Assembly (NCBI GenBank): GCA_037176705.1
Contig: CM073889.1
Location: 52,135,596 to 52,199,595, forward strand
Direction of reading: 5' to 3'
DNA from: Molossus alvarezi
Taxonomy: Eukaryota > Chordata > Mammalia > Chiroptera > Molossidae
DNA: 64,000 nt
Positions within the stretch are counted from its first letter, which is position 1, and the number at the start of each line of letters is the position of its first letter. The notes under the pieces were generated by a model, which was not told where the DNA came from, made no database searches, and saw nothing but the letters and a program-made list of their open reading frames with translations. The translations under genes were made by a program, and so were the position numbers. Of the stretch, positions 1-10,555 are shown piece after piece.

Positions 1-270
1 TTATTGGTGGAATATAATGATCATAACAGTCTGAGGAATGGGGTAGACCCAGAGACATGGAAGTAGGGTACAGACTTACAACCCTTAGAAGAGGAGGTGG
101 TGGGGGGAGGGAAGAGATAAACTACAGAACTTATATGCATGTATGCATAACCAATGGACATGGACAACAAAGCTGGGAATGGGGAAGGAGGTATGGGGAG
201 GAGGGTGTCAATGGGGTAAAAAAGGAGAAACATCTGTAAGAAAAATAATATTAAAAATAAAATAATAATA
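1..270 (+). mobile_element. L1 3' end and A-rich tail (fragment)
   Basis: The segment starts at the end of L1 ORF2 (the 'tggaatataatgatcataac' context) and runs through the bat-type L1 3'UTR, with the spaced blocks 'cagacttacaa', 'acttatatgcatgtatgcat' and 'catctgtaa'. It ends in an AT-rich tail around 240-270. The same blocks recur at 8100-8350, 20820-21060 and 58420-58680. The 5' part lies outside the window or was never copied. Confidence 0.85.
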
Positions 271-409
271 AAAGACAAAAATAGAAAATTCATGTTTAAT
301 TACAACAATATATCAGGAATACACACACACACAAAAGAAGTGAAAAGTAATGAAAAAAAACATAAATATAGAGGTAAGTAAAAATTATAGTGATTTAGAA
401 TGTGGTTAA
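271..409. other. AT-rich spacer, nothing recognised
   Basis: A/T-rich sequence with a short CA run near 321-332. No gene or clear repeat was recognised. It may be the eroded start of the old L1 that follows. Confidence 0.4.
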
Positions 410-1262
410 ATTTAAGGGACCAACAACTTAACCAATCCATATGCTACCTACAAAAGATCCACTTGAGATCAAAGGACATACAGATTAAAAGTAAAGAAAT
501 AAAAAAATCTATTTCATGCAAATGGAAATGGTAGCAATATTTGTACAGGAGAAATGCAGAAAGATACTTTAAACAAAAGCTATAACCCACAATTTAAAGG
601 GGGGGAGGGCAGAATACACAAGAATAAAGGAATAAATTCAATAAGAGAATATAACTCTTGTAAACATCTACACACCCAACATAAGACCACCTAATATACA
701 GGCGTGGGAAAATAGGATTACAGTTGTAATAGGAAAAAATAATACAATAATTAATAAGTAATAATACAAGAATAAACTCTGTTTCATGCACTCACAACTG
801 TAGGCCTACTTTTACCTACCCCTGTATATGAAGCAAATATTAACAAACATAAAGGGAGAGATAAACAGAAATACAATAATACTAGGGAAATTTGACATCA
901 AGGGGTAAATTATCCAGACAAAAAAGCAACATGGAAACAGTGGCCTTAAATGACACATTAGATCAGATGGACTTAATTTATATTGTTAAACTTTTTCACC
1001 AAAAGCAGCAGAATACACATTCTTTCCAAGTGCACATAAAACATTTTCTAGGATAAACCACGTTAGGCCACAAAACAAATCTCAAAAATTTGAGAAGACT
1101 GAATTCATATCAAGCATCTTCTCTGATCACAATGATATGAAACTAGAAATCAATTAAAAAAAAAAAAAATACCCTGAAAACCACACTAACCTATGAAGAG
1201 TAAATAACGTGCTACTAAACAATGAATTGGTTAACAATAAGATCAAGAAAAAAATCAATATT
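410..1262 (+). mobile_element. Old L1 ORF2 endonuclease-region fragment, left half
   Basis: This matches L1 ORF2 endonuclease coding sequence of an older subfamily: the 'gctacctacaaaagatccac' block (the QET/H region), then 'acatctacacacccaacata', 'ggaaacagtggccttaaatg' and 'catcttctctgatcacaatg'. Many stops and short gaps show long decay. The match breaks off at 1262 and its logical continuation is found again at about 21075-21400. This is the host element of the whole L1 nest in between. Confidence 0.8.
1248..1262. repeat. Target-site duplication, left copy of the L1 nest
   Basis: The 15 bases 'gaaaaaaatcaatat' recur with one mismatch near 21073-21088, exactly where the old L1 reading resumes. 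This marks a retrotransposition target-site duplication around the L1-A/L1-B complex. Confidence 0.65.
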
Positions 1263-2773
1263 TTTTGCGGAAAAGATGGCAGTGGGCAGGACCAGAGGGA
1301 GGGTGAGTGTGAGAGTGAACTAGTGTGTTAGAGAATGTTAGTAGATGTGAAGGTGGAAGACCAAACCTGAGCAGTGTAGAGACGGAGAGCAGAAGGTTCC
1401 TGTGCTGTGGATGGGAGTAGCTACCTACCATGGTAAATGGCTCTTCAGGGAGCTTTTCCCTAAACCACGGGGCGGTCCCACCATTTTGAAAGATCACAGG
1501 ACTTCCATAAAAGGAGGCCGTGGGAGCAGCTATGGCCCGGCAACCTGAACCCACCAGTGCACCTGGCACCATCGGACCAATGGACACCCCGTGTCAACAC
1601 AGACCAGGGCACAGTAGTAGAGCTGCCAGGGTGCTGGTTGCAGAAGCCGCAAATGGCCGGGAGCCCAGCACGATCCCCCACAGTAGCCGCCTAATCAGAG
1701 CCCAGATATACCCCCAGCAACAAAGGCTGAGAAGCAGACATCCATCCCCAGGCAACAAAAGCACAGACCAGCAGCTGAGATCCATCTGCAAAAACTACAG
1801 CAAAGGCTGAACAGGAGCTGAGCCCCATGGGGCAGCAGCACCCCGCAGCCACCAGCAGTGAATCTGAGGCTCCACAGAGGCCTGTGCAACCCAGCGGCCC
1901 ACAAGAGCAGTAGGAAGCCAGGGCTTGAAAGGGCCCAGTGCACTCCAGCGGTCTGAGGGACCGGCAGGGTGCTGGGGCACCAGAGAAGACTATGCAACCC
2001 AGCAGCCCACAAGAGCAGTGGGAAGCCAGAGCCCAAGAGGGACTGGTGCAATCCAGCTGCGTGACCACAGTACCTGCAGGGTGCAGAGGCACCAGAGAGG
2101 CCTGTGCAACCCAGCAGCCCACAAGATAGGCATAGAGCCAGTTCCAAAGGGACTGTGCGATCCAGTTACCTGCAGGACCTGCGGGTTTCTGAGGCACCAG
2201 AAAGGCCTGTGTGACCCAGCAGCCCACAAGATAGGTGTAGAGCCAGGTCCCCAAAGGGACTGTGCAATCCAGTTACTTGTGGGACCTGCAGATGCTGAGG
2301 CACCAGAGACGCCTGTGCAACCCATCAGCCCACAAGATAGGCGTAGAGCCAGGTCTCCAAAGAAATTGTGTGATCCAGTTACCCGCGGGACCTGCGGGGT
2401 GCTGAGGTACCAGAGAGGCCTGTATGACCCAGCAGCCCAAAATATGGGCATAGAGCCGGATCCCCAAAGAGACTGTGCAATCCAGCAGCCCACGGTACAG
2501 GCAGAGAGTGTGGCTCCATCAGGGCCTGAGCTATACAGCTACAGGTAGCACCAGCTACCAGCTGGGAACACAACTCCAGAGGGGCCCATGTGATCCAGAA
2601 GCAGCACCTACCAGGACACACCAATACCAGCCCCCAGTAGTCAGTCCTCCAGAATCCAGAGCAGGCAAGAGGTGACTCGTAACAAAACAGTCTGGGAGGC
2701 AGAGTAGCCTTATTTGATATACATTGAGCTGCATAAATATCCAAACATCCCTCAGCGGGTATAGAGCGACCAG
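1263..2773 (+). promoter_or_regulatory. L1-A 5'UTR, presumed internal promoter, with tandem monomers
   Basis: GC-rich non-coding leader before ORF1. A unit containing 'acccagcagcccacaaga' recurs with starts at about 1889, 1997, 2109, 2214, 2320 and 2427, spacing 105-112 bp. L1 5'UTRs carry the RNA polymerase II promoter, and tandem monomers of this kind are known from rodent L1s. Promoter activity here is inferred only. Long open frames across this region on both strands arise because the monomer is GC-rich and low in stop codons; they show no protein family. Confidence 0.6.
1889..2530 (+). repeat. GC-rich tandem repeat, about 108-bp unit, six copies
   Basis: Six imperfect copies, each with 'gcaacccagcagcccacaag', a 'gagccag' block and a 'gggactgtgcaatccagtta' block. 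Spacing between copies was counted directly as 108, 112, 105, 106 and 107 bp. It sits inside the L1-A 5'UTR. Confidence 0.8.
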
Positions 2774-3651
2774 ATGGCTAAACTGGGGAGACAAAGAAAC
2801 AAAACCCAAAGGAAAGAAAAAGAGGAATCACTAGAAAAGTAACTACAGGAAATGAAAGACAGCAACTTTTCAGATGAAGAATTCAAGAAAATGATTTTAA
2901 GGGTAATCAAACAATTTGGTGAGAACTACAAGAAACTTAATAAGAATTATAAAGAGCTCACTGGAAACTTTTCAGCTTAAAAAGAGAAGTAGAAGCTACA
3001 CATAAAGAGGTATAAGATATGCATAAAAATCAAGAGGAAATAAACAATGACATAGCTGTTATGAAATATATCTTAGAAGGGTAAAACACTCAGAGCAGCA
3101 AATGGAAAAAAAATTAAAAAGCAGGAGGAAAGTTTAAGGGAGCTGTGGGACAATAAAAATGTAACAACAATTGCATTATAGAAATAACAGAAAAAGAATC
3201 AGAGAAAGAAATAAAGAACCTGTTTGAAGAAATAATGACAGAAAGCTTCCCTAAACTGGTGAAGGAAAAAGTCACACAAGTCCAGAAAACAGAGTCCCAA
3301 GCAAGATGAACCCCAGAAGATCCACAGCAAAAAACATCATAATAAAAATGGCAAACATTAAAGACAAAGAAAGAATCTTAAAGAAAGCCAGCCAGACTGA
3401 AAGTTAGCTACAAGGCAGCTTCCATTAGACTGTCGGATCATTTCTCAATAGAAATGATGCAGGCCAAAAGATAGTGGCATGAAGTGTACAAAATAATGCA
3501 AGGCATGGGTCTGAATCCAAGACTACTCTATCCACCAAGGCTATCATTAAAAATTGAAGAAAAAATAAAGAGCTTCATGAATAAAAAAAAGCTAAAGGAA
3601 TTTACCATCACCAAACCAGCACTGCAAGAAATGTTGAAGGAACTGTTGTAA
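2774..3651 (+). pseudogene. L1-A ORF1 (RNA-binding chaperone), disrupted
   Basis: Decayed L1 ORF1, whose protein normally forms a trimeric nucleic-acid chaperone that binds L1 RNA. The start ATG at 2774 opens MAKLGRQRNK. An in-frame stop follows at about codon 23, and the coiled-coil segment (FGENYKKLNKNY) is still readable. The C-terminal domain region (around 3420-3640) keeps the pattern of other copies in this window. The end TAA is at 3649-3651. The length matches the roughly 290-330 residues usual for ORF1p. Stops and small indels make it non-functional. Confidence 0.75.
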
Positions 3652-3730
3652 AAACAAGAAGAAGAAGAAGAAGAAGAAGAAGAAGAAGAAGAAGAAGAAG
3701 AAGAAGAAAGGGAGAAAGAGAGAGAGAAGA
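3652..3730. repeat. GAA/GA-rich simple repeat between L1-A ORF1 and ORF2
   Basis: A run of about 17 GAA triplets (about 3658-3708) followed by GA-rich sequence. It lies in the inter-ORF spacer. Related purine-rich tracts occur at the same place in L1-B (near 10505) and L1-G (40123-40185), so the tract is a family trait that expands. Confidence 0.85.
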
Positions 3731-4066
3731 GAGATGGAGAGAGGAGCACAACCATAAAATTAAAATGGCAACTAATAACTATATATCAATAATTACCTTA
3801 AATGTAAATGGGTTAAATACTCCAATCAAAAGACATAGAGTAGCTGACTGGGTAAGAAAACACAACCCATATATATGCTGTCTACAAGAGACCCACCTCA
3901 CAACAAAAGACACACACAGGATGAAAGTAAAGAGATGAAAAAAAAATTTCCAAGCTGATGAAAATAAAAAAAAGCTGGTGTAGCATTACTCATATCTGAC
4001 AAAACAGAATTCAAAACAAGGGCCAGAATAAGAGACTAACAGGATCACTGTATATTATTAAAACTA

Positions 4067-4336
4067 GCCCTTACCAGTTTGGTTCAGCAGTTAAAGCATT
4101 GGCCTGTGGTCCAGAGAGAACTGGGTTTGGTTCCCGCTAAGGGCACGTACCTCGGGTGCAGTTTGGCCCTGGCCCTGGTTGGTCGTGCGGGTGGCAGGCA
4201 CTCAATGTGTCCCTTTCTGTGATTGTTCCTCTCTCTCTCTTCCTCTCTCTCCCTCTCTCCCACCCGCACTATCTGAACAAAAAAATAAAATGTCCTTGGG
4301 TGAGGGTAAAAAACAACAAAACAAAACAACAACAAA
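4067..4336 (+). mobile_element. Ves SINE in L1-A ORF2
   Basis: A tRNA-derived head ('cagtttggttcagcagttaa'), a B box-like 'gggtttggttcc', a CT-rich middle, the 'aatgtccttgggtgaggg' tail and A-rich end. A short duplication 'aaaactag' borders it (about 4060-4067 and 4337-4344). Confidence 0.88.
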
Positions 4337-5774
4337 AAAACTAGCAATCCAACAAGGAAATATAACACTGGTAAAAATATACGCACCAAATATTGGAGAA
4401 CCAAAATATATTTTAAAACTTCTGGAGGACTTCAAGGGAGAGATCAATAGACAAACAATCATAGTGGGTGACTTTAACACACCACTGGATAGATCTTCTA
4501 GACAAAAAATTAACATGTACATTAAGTCCTTACAAGACAAACTAGATGAGTTGAAATTAATTGATATTTACAAAATATTTCTCCCCCAAACTGCAGAATA
4601 TACATTCTTCTCAAGTGCATATGAGTCATTCTCAAAGATAGACCACATATTATAACACAAAGGAAGTCTCTACAAATTCAAGAAAACTGAAATCATATCA
4701 AACATCTCAAATCAAAGTGGCATGAAACTAGAATACAATAACACTGAAAACACACAAAAATATTCAAACACTTGGAGGCTAAATAGCATGTTATTAAACA
4801 ACAAATGGATTAGTAACGAGATCAAGAAAGAAATTAAAAACTTCCTGAAAACCAATGAAACAAACACATAACAACACAAAATCTATAGGACACAGCGAAA
4901 GCAGTCCTGAGAGAAAAGTTCATAGCACTACAGGTCTACCAAAAGAAACAAACAAAAAAAAATTGCTACTTGACTTTCTAAACCTCCAACTTACAGAACT
5001 ACAAAGTAAACAAAAATAAAAACTCAGAGCTAGTAAGAGAAAGAAAATAGTAAAGGACAGAGCAGAAATAAAAGCCATAGAGACCAAATAAACAATTAAA
5101 AAGATCAATGAAACAAAAAGCTGGTTCTTTCAAAAGATAAACAAGATCGATGGACATTTAGCCAGACTCACCAAGAAACAAAAAGAGAGAATGCAAATAA
5201 AATCAGAAATGAAAGAGGACAAGTAACAACTGACAACACAGAAATACGAAGGATCATCAAAACATACTATGAACACTTATATGCCAACAAATTGGACAGT
5301 CTAGGAGAAATGCACTAATTTCTAGAAACACACAGCCTCCCAAAACTGAACCAGGAAGAGACAGAAAACTTGAACAGACCAATAACAACAAAGAAAATTG
5401 AAGATGTAATCAATAAACTCCCAGCTAACAAAAGTCCAGGCCCAGATGGCTTCACAAGAGAATTTTACCAAACATTAAAAGAAAATCTAATACCCATTCT
5501 CCTCAAACTATTTCAAACAATACAAAAAGACAAAACACTACCAAACTCATTTTATGAGGCCAGCATAATCCTAATTCAAAAACCAGATAATGACACTACA
5601 AAAAAAGAAAACTACAGGCCGATATCCCCAATGAACACAGATGCCAAAATCCTTAAGAAAATATTAGCAAATTGTATTCATGAAAAAAAAAATTATTCAT
5701 CATGACCAAGTGGGTTTCATCCCAAGCATGCAAGGATGGTACAATATCTGCAAATCAATAATGTGATACAACAC

Positions 5775-5804
5775 ATAAACACACACACACACACACACAC
5801 ACAA
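5775..5804. repeat. (CA)n microsatellite inside L1-A ORF2
   Basis: About a dozen CA dinucleotides replace a few codons of ORF2 in the region encoding '[10 protein letters not shown]' in sister copies. It adds a further frame disruption. Confidence 0.85.
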
Positions 5805-6003
5805 AACATAAAAACAATCTGATATCAATAGATGCTTAAAAGCATTCGACAAATCCAGCACCCATTTTTTATCAAAGCACTCAGCAATGTGGGAATAGAG
5901 GGATCATATCTCAATAATAAAGGCCACATAGGAAAGACCTACAGCCAACATCATACTCAATGGGCAAAAACTAAAAGCATTCCCCTTAAGAATAGGAACA
6001 AGA

Positions 6004-6237
6004 TGCCCTGGCCGGTTTGGCTCAGCAGTTAGAGCGTCGGCCTGCGGTCCTGAGAGACCCGGGTTCGGTTCCCGCTAAGGGCATGTACCTCGGTTGCAGT
6101 TTGTCACCAGACCTGGTCGGTTGTGCGGGTGGCAGCCACTTGATGTGTTCCTTTCACGTCGATGTTTCTCTCTCTCCCTCCCACTCTACCTGAACAAAAA
6201 ATGGAAAAATGTCCTCGGGTGAGGATTAAAAAAAAAA
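6004..6237 (+). mobile_element. Ves SINE in L1-A ORF2 with 16-bp TSD
   Basis: A well-kept Ves SINE with 'ccctggccggtttggctcag' head, B box 'gggttcggttcc', and 'gtcctcgggtgaggattaaa' tail. The 16 bases 'aagaataggaacaaga' occur on both sides (5988-6003 and 6238-6253) without mismatch. Both the low divergence and the perfect duplication suggest a recent insertion. Confidence 0.95.
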
Positions 6238-8358
6238 AAGAATAGGAACAAGACAGGGATGCCCACTTCCACCACTCTTATTTAACATAGTACTGGAAGT
6301 CTTAGCCACAGCAATCAGACAGGAGGAAAAAATAAAAGGGATACAAATTGGAAAGGAGGGAGTGAAACTGTCATTATTTGCTGATGAAATGATATTGTAT
6401 ATAGAAAACCCCAAAGACTCCATTAAACATCTACTAGATTTAATAAACGAATTTGGCAAAGTAGCAGGATACAAATTTAACATCAAGAAATAGGCAGCAT
6501 TCTTATACACCAATGATGAACTAACAGAAAGACAAACTACAAAGACAATCCTATTTACCATCACAGCAAAAGAATTAATATATGTAGGAATAAACTTAAC
6601 CAAAGTCAAGGACCTCTTCACAGAAAACTACAAGTCATTGAAAAAAAGAAATAGAGGAAGATATAAAAAAGTGAAAGCATATACCTTGTTCATGGATTGG
6701 AAGAATTAACATCATTAAAATGTCCATACTACCCAAAGCAATCTATAAATTCAAAGCAATCCCTATCAAAATAACAATGACATACTTCACAGAACTAGAA
6801 CAAACACTCCAAAAGGTTATATGGAACCAAAAAAGACCCTGATTAGCCACAGAAATCTTGAAAAAGAAGACCAACGTAGAAGGGATCGCATTACTAGATT
6901 TCAGGTTATACTACAAAGCTACAGTAATCAAAACAGCCTACTACTGGCACAAGAAAAGGCAGATAGATCTATGGAATAGAATAGAGGACCCAGAAATTGA
7001 CCCAAGACAATATACTCAGTTAATATTTAAAAAAGGTGGCAAGAGCATACAGTGGAGTCAAGACAGTCTCCTCAATAAATGATGTTGTGAAAACTGGACA
7101 GCTACCTGCAAAAAAATGAAGCTAGAACACCAACTTACACCATACATGAGAATAAACTCAAAATGGATAAAAGACTTGAATGTAATTTGTGAATCCATAA
7201 AAATTCTAGAAAAAAATGTAGACAACAAAATTTCTGCTATCATATGTAGCAGAATTTTCACTGATACAACACCTAACACAATAAGAAACAAAGGAAAAAA
7301 TGAACACATGAGACTACATCCAACTAAAAAGCTTCTGCAGAGCAAAAGAAAAAAAAAAACATCAAAATGGAAAGGGATCCCACTATAAGGGAGACTATAA
7401 TTGCCAATTATACATCAGATATGGGGTTAATTTCCAAAATATATACAGTACTCATACAATTCAACAAAAGACAAGAACCCAATTAAAAAATGGGCAAAGG
7501 ATCAAAATAGACACTTCTCAAGAAAAAAAAAAAAACCATACAAATAGGCCAAGAGACATATGAAGAAATGCTCAACATCACTAATCATCAGAGAGATGCA
7601 AATTAAAACAACTATGAGGTATCAATTCACACCTGTAAGAATGGCCACCATCAACAAATCATTAAACAACAAGTGTTGGCAAGGGTGTGGAGAAAAGGGG
7701 ACTCTAGTACACAGCTAGTGGTAATGCAGACTGGTACAGCCACTGTGAAAAACAGTATGGTGTTACCTCAAAAAATTATAAATTGAATTGCCATTTCACC
7801 CAGTGATCCCACTTCTAGGAATATACCCTAAGAAACCTGAAACACCAATCAGAAAGAATATATGTACCCATATGTTCATAGCAACATTATTTCCAATAGC
7901 TAAGATCTGGAAACAACCCAAGTGTCCATCAGTAGGTAAGTGGGTTAAAAAGCTGTGGTACATGTACACAATGGAATACTATGCAGCTGCAAGAAAGATC
8001 TCTTATCCTTTGAGATGGCATGGAAAAACCTGGATAGTATTATGCTAAGCGAAACAAGCCAAGCAGAGAAAGACAAATATCACACAATCTCACTTATTTG
8101 TGGAATATAATAAACTAAACCAACTGGTGAACAAAATTAACCCAGACACATGGAGGTGGAGTACAGACTGACAAGCCTTAGAGGAGGGAGTGGTTTGTAG
8201 AGGAAGAGATAAACCATAGAACTTACATGCATGTATGCATGACCAATGAACATAGACAACAAAGCTGGGGGTGGGAGGGGAAGGGGAGGAGGGTCTCAAT
8301 GGGGGAAAAATGAGAAACATCTGTAACAAAAACAAATAAAAAAATTTAAAATAAATAA

Positions 8359-8397
8359 AGACATTTGCAATGAAAAAAAATCTAGAGTTAGAAAAAA
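8359..8397. other. Short non-L1 linker between L1-A tail and L1-B start
   Basis: About 39 bases, including 'gacatttgcaatg' and 'tctagagttag', sit between the A-rich end of L1-A and the 5' start of L1-B. They could be a 3' flanking scrap carried with L1-A, or a remnant of the site into which one L1 inserted. 'gaaaaaaaatcta' here loosely resembles the duplication at 1248. Confidence 0.4.
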
Positions 8398-9561
8398 AGG
8401 TGTTGGTGGATAGAATCGGAGGGAGGGTGAGTGTGTGAGAGAGTGAGCTAGTGAGTGAGAGAGTTTGAGTATACGTGAAGGTGGATGACCAAATTCGTAC
8501 AGTTCAGAGACACAGAGCAGAAGGTTCCTGTGATGTGGACAGGGAGCAGCTGGCAACCGTGGTAAGCGGCTCTTCAGGGAGCTTCTCCCTGCACTGTGGG
8601 GAGGTCCCATCATTTTGAAGATCCCAGGTCTTCCCTGGGAGAAGGCAGTGGGAGTGGCTAGGGCCCAGCAATCTGAGCCCACCAGTGCACAGTAGTGGAG
8701 CTGTCAAGGAGCCTGTTGTGGAAATCGCAAACGTGCAGGAGCCCAGCACCATCCCCCACAGTAACAGCCTAATCAGAGTTGTGATATACCCCCAGTAACA
8801 GAGGCTGGGGAGCAGACATCCATCCCTAGGAAACAGAAGCACAGACCAGCAACAGAGAACCATCCCCAAAAACTACAGTGAAGTCTGAGCAGGAGCTGAG
8901 CCCCACTGGGAAGCAGCACACCCCAGCCACCAGCAGCAGGACCTGGGGCTCCATAAGGGCCAGTGCAACAGGGCTGCACACATGAGCAGTGGGAAGCTGG
9001 GGATCCATGGGGGCTGTGTGACCCAGCGGCCCACAAGAGCAGTGTGGAGCCAGACTCCCGACTGTCCAATGTGACCCAGCGGCCCACAATAATGGTGCAG
9101 AGCCTGGACTTGAAAGGGGCCAGTGCAATATGGCTCCCCGCAGGTCCCCTGGTACAACCCAGCTGCCCACAAGATTGGCATGGAACCAGGACTCCAGTAG
9201 GGCCTGTGCAACACAGCTGCCCATAGATCTGGCTGGGAGCTGGGGCTCAAGAGGGGCCTGTATGACCCAGAAGCTCAAGGTGCTTGCAGAAAGTGCGGCT
9301 TCAGAAGGGCCGGAGCAATACAGCTACAGGTGGCACCAGTGACCAGCTGGGAACACAGCTTCAGGGCAGCCCATACAATCCAGCAGCAGCACCTACCAAC
9401 CAGGACACACCAATACCAGCCCTCAGTAGTCATTCCTCCAGGATCCACAGCAGGCAAGCGGCGAATTGCAACAGAACAGTCTGGGAGGCACAAAGGCTTA
9501 TTTGATATACAGTGAGCTGCCTACACATCCAAACATCACTCATCAAGTATAGAGCTACCAG
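8398..9561 (+). promoter_or_regulatory. L1-B 5'UTR with degenerate tandem units
   Basis: GC-rich leader homologous to that of L1-A. The 'acccagcggcccaca' unit occurs near 9019, 9076, 9161 and 9215, at irregular spacing near 58 or 86 bp. This is a smaller and less regular array than in L1-A. Promoter role is inferred from L1 biology. Confidence 0.55.
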
Positions 9562-10506
9562 ATGGCTAAAACGGAAAGATAAAGAAACAACCCCCCCCCC
9601 CAAAAGAGGAATCACTAAAAAAGAAACTACAGAAAATGGAAAAAAGCAACTTGTCACATAATAAATTCAAATCAATGATTTTAAGGGTGCTCAAACAATT
9701 TGGTGAGAACTACAAGCAACTTAATAAAAATTATGAAGAGCTCACTGAAAACTAAGTCAGCTTAAAAAAAGATGTACACACCAAGCATAAAGAGGTAGAA
9801 GCTATGCATAAAATCAAAAGAAAATGAAGAATGACATAGCCATTATGAAAAACACCTTACAACGGTTAAATAGTAGATTAGAAGATGAAGACTGAATTAG
9901 CGACTTAGAAGACAATGTAGACAAAAACACCCAAATAGAGCAGCAAATGGAAAAAAAAAGTTTAAAAGGCAGGAGGAGAGTTTAAGAGAGCTGTGGGACA
10001 ATAAAAAATGTAACATTCACATTTTAGGAATACCGAAGGAAAAAGTATCAGAGAAAGAAATAGAGAAAATGTTAGAAGAAATAATGACAGAAAACTTCCC
10101 TAAACTGGTAAAGAAAAAAGTCACACAAGTCCAGGAAACACAGAGAGTCCCATGCAAGATGAACCCCAGAAGACCCACGGCTAGATGCAACATAATAAAA
10201 ATAGCAGACATTAAAAAGATAGAAAAAAAAACTTAAAGGAAGTGAGAGAGACCGAAAGTTACCTACAAGGGAGCTCCCATTAGACTGACTGTTGATTTCT
10301 CAATAGAAACACTGCAAGCCAGAAGGCAGAGGCATGAAGTGTCCAAAGTAATGCAAGGCAAGGGTCTGAGTCCAAGACTACTCTATCCAGCAAGGCTATC
10401 ATTCAAAATTGAAGAAGAAATGAAGAGCTTCACAAATAAAAAGAAGCTAAAGAAATTTGCCACCACCAAACCAGCACTGCAAGAAATGCCCAAGTGACTA
10501 TTGTAA
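9562..10506 (+). pseudogene. L1-B ORF1, disrupted
   Basis: The start ATG at 9562 is in the same context as in L1-A (MAKTER-like start). A C run at about 9590-9600 breaks the frame. The coiled-coil segment and the domain ending 'ALQEMPK' can be followed in pieces. The terminal codons contain a TGA just before the family stop at 10504-10506. It is the remnant of the RNA-binding chaperone, not a working gene. Confidence 0.75.
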
Positions 10507-10555
10507 GAAGAAGAAGAAACAGAGAGAAAGAAAGGAACACAGGCATAAAATTAAA

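Larger units (their letters stand above)
3765..8110 (+). pseudogene. L1-A ORF2 (endonuclease and reverse transcriptase), disrupted
   Basis: ORF2 encodes the APE-type endonuclease, reverse transcriptase and C-terminal Cys-rich domain used for target-primed reverse transcription. The start ATG at 3765 reads MATNNYISIITLNVNGLN. Endonuclease motifs QETHL, YAPN and GDFNT (about 4380-4480) are visible. RT motifs include the SPGPDGF block near 5430. The catalytic loop near 6378 reads FADE instead of FADD, so one catalytic aspartate is changed. The C-terminal WWEC-type region is near 7700 and the stop is at 8108-8110. Two SINEs, several stops and frameshifts inactivate it. Confidence 0.8.
1263..8358 (+). 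mobile_element. Near full-length L1 (L1-A) with two nested SINEs
   Basis: A complete-order L1: a GC-rich 5'UTR (1263-2773) with about 108-bp tandem units, ORF1 (2774-3651), a GAA-rich inter-ORF spacer (3652-3764), ORF2 (3765-8110), a 3'UTR and an A-rich tail. The 5' edge contains 'aaaagatggcag', typical of L1 5' ends. Two Ves SINEs interrupt ORF2 at 4067 and 6004. Stops and frameshifts in both ORFs mean it cannot move now. It is one of the youngest-looking L1s here by integrity. Confidence 0.85.

Noticed and set aside
1691..2548. Long open frames on both strands (up to 207 codons) in the GC-rich tandem region
   Set aside because: They arise from a repeated GC-rich L1 5'UTR unit that is low in stop codons. 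The translations are internally repetitive and rich in Cys/Trp or Pro/Gln with no protein family, and the same thing happens in the homologous L1-B region at 8773-9342.
3528..3755. Ser-rich minus-strand frame
   Set aside because: It is a shadow of the GAA microsatellite in the L1-A spacer.
5775..5804. Possible CRISPR or other spaced array at the CA-rich tract
   Set aside because: It is a plain dinucleotide microsatellite in a mammalian genome.
6004..6100. tRNA-like sequence with A and B boxes
   Set aside because: It is the tRNA-derived head of a Ves SINE, not a tRNA gene: no intact cloverleaf is evident and it is followed by the SINE body and tail. The same applies to the other Ves heads.
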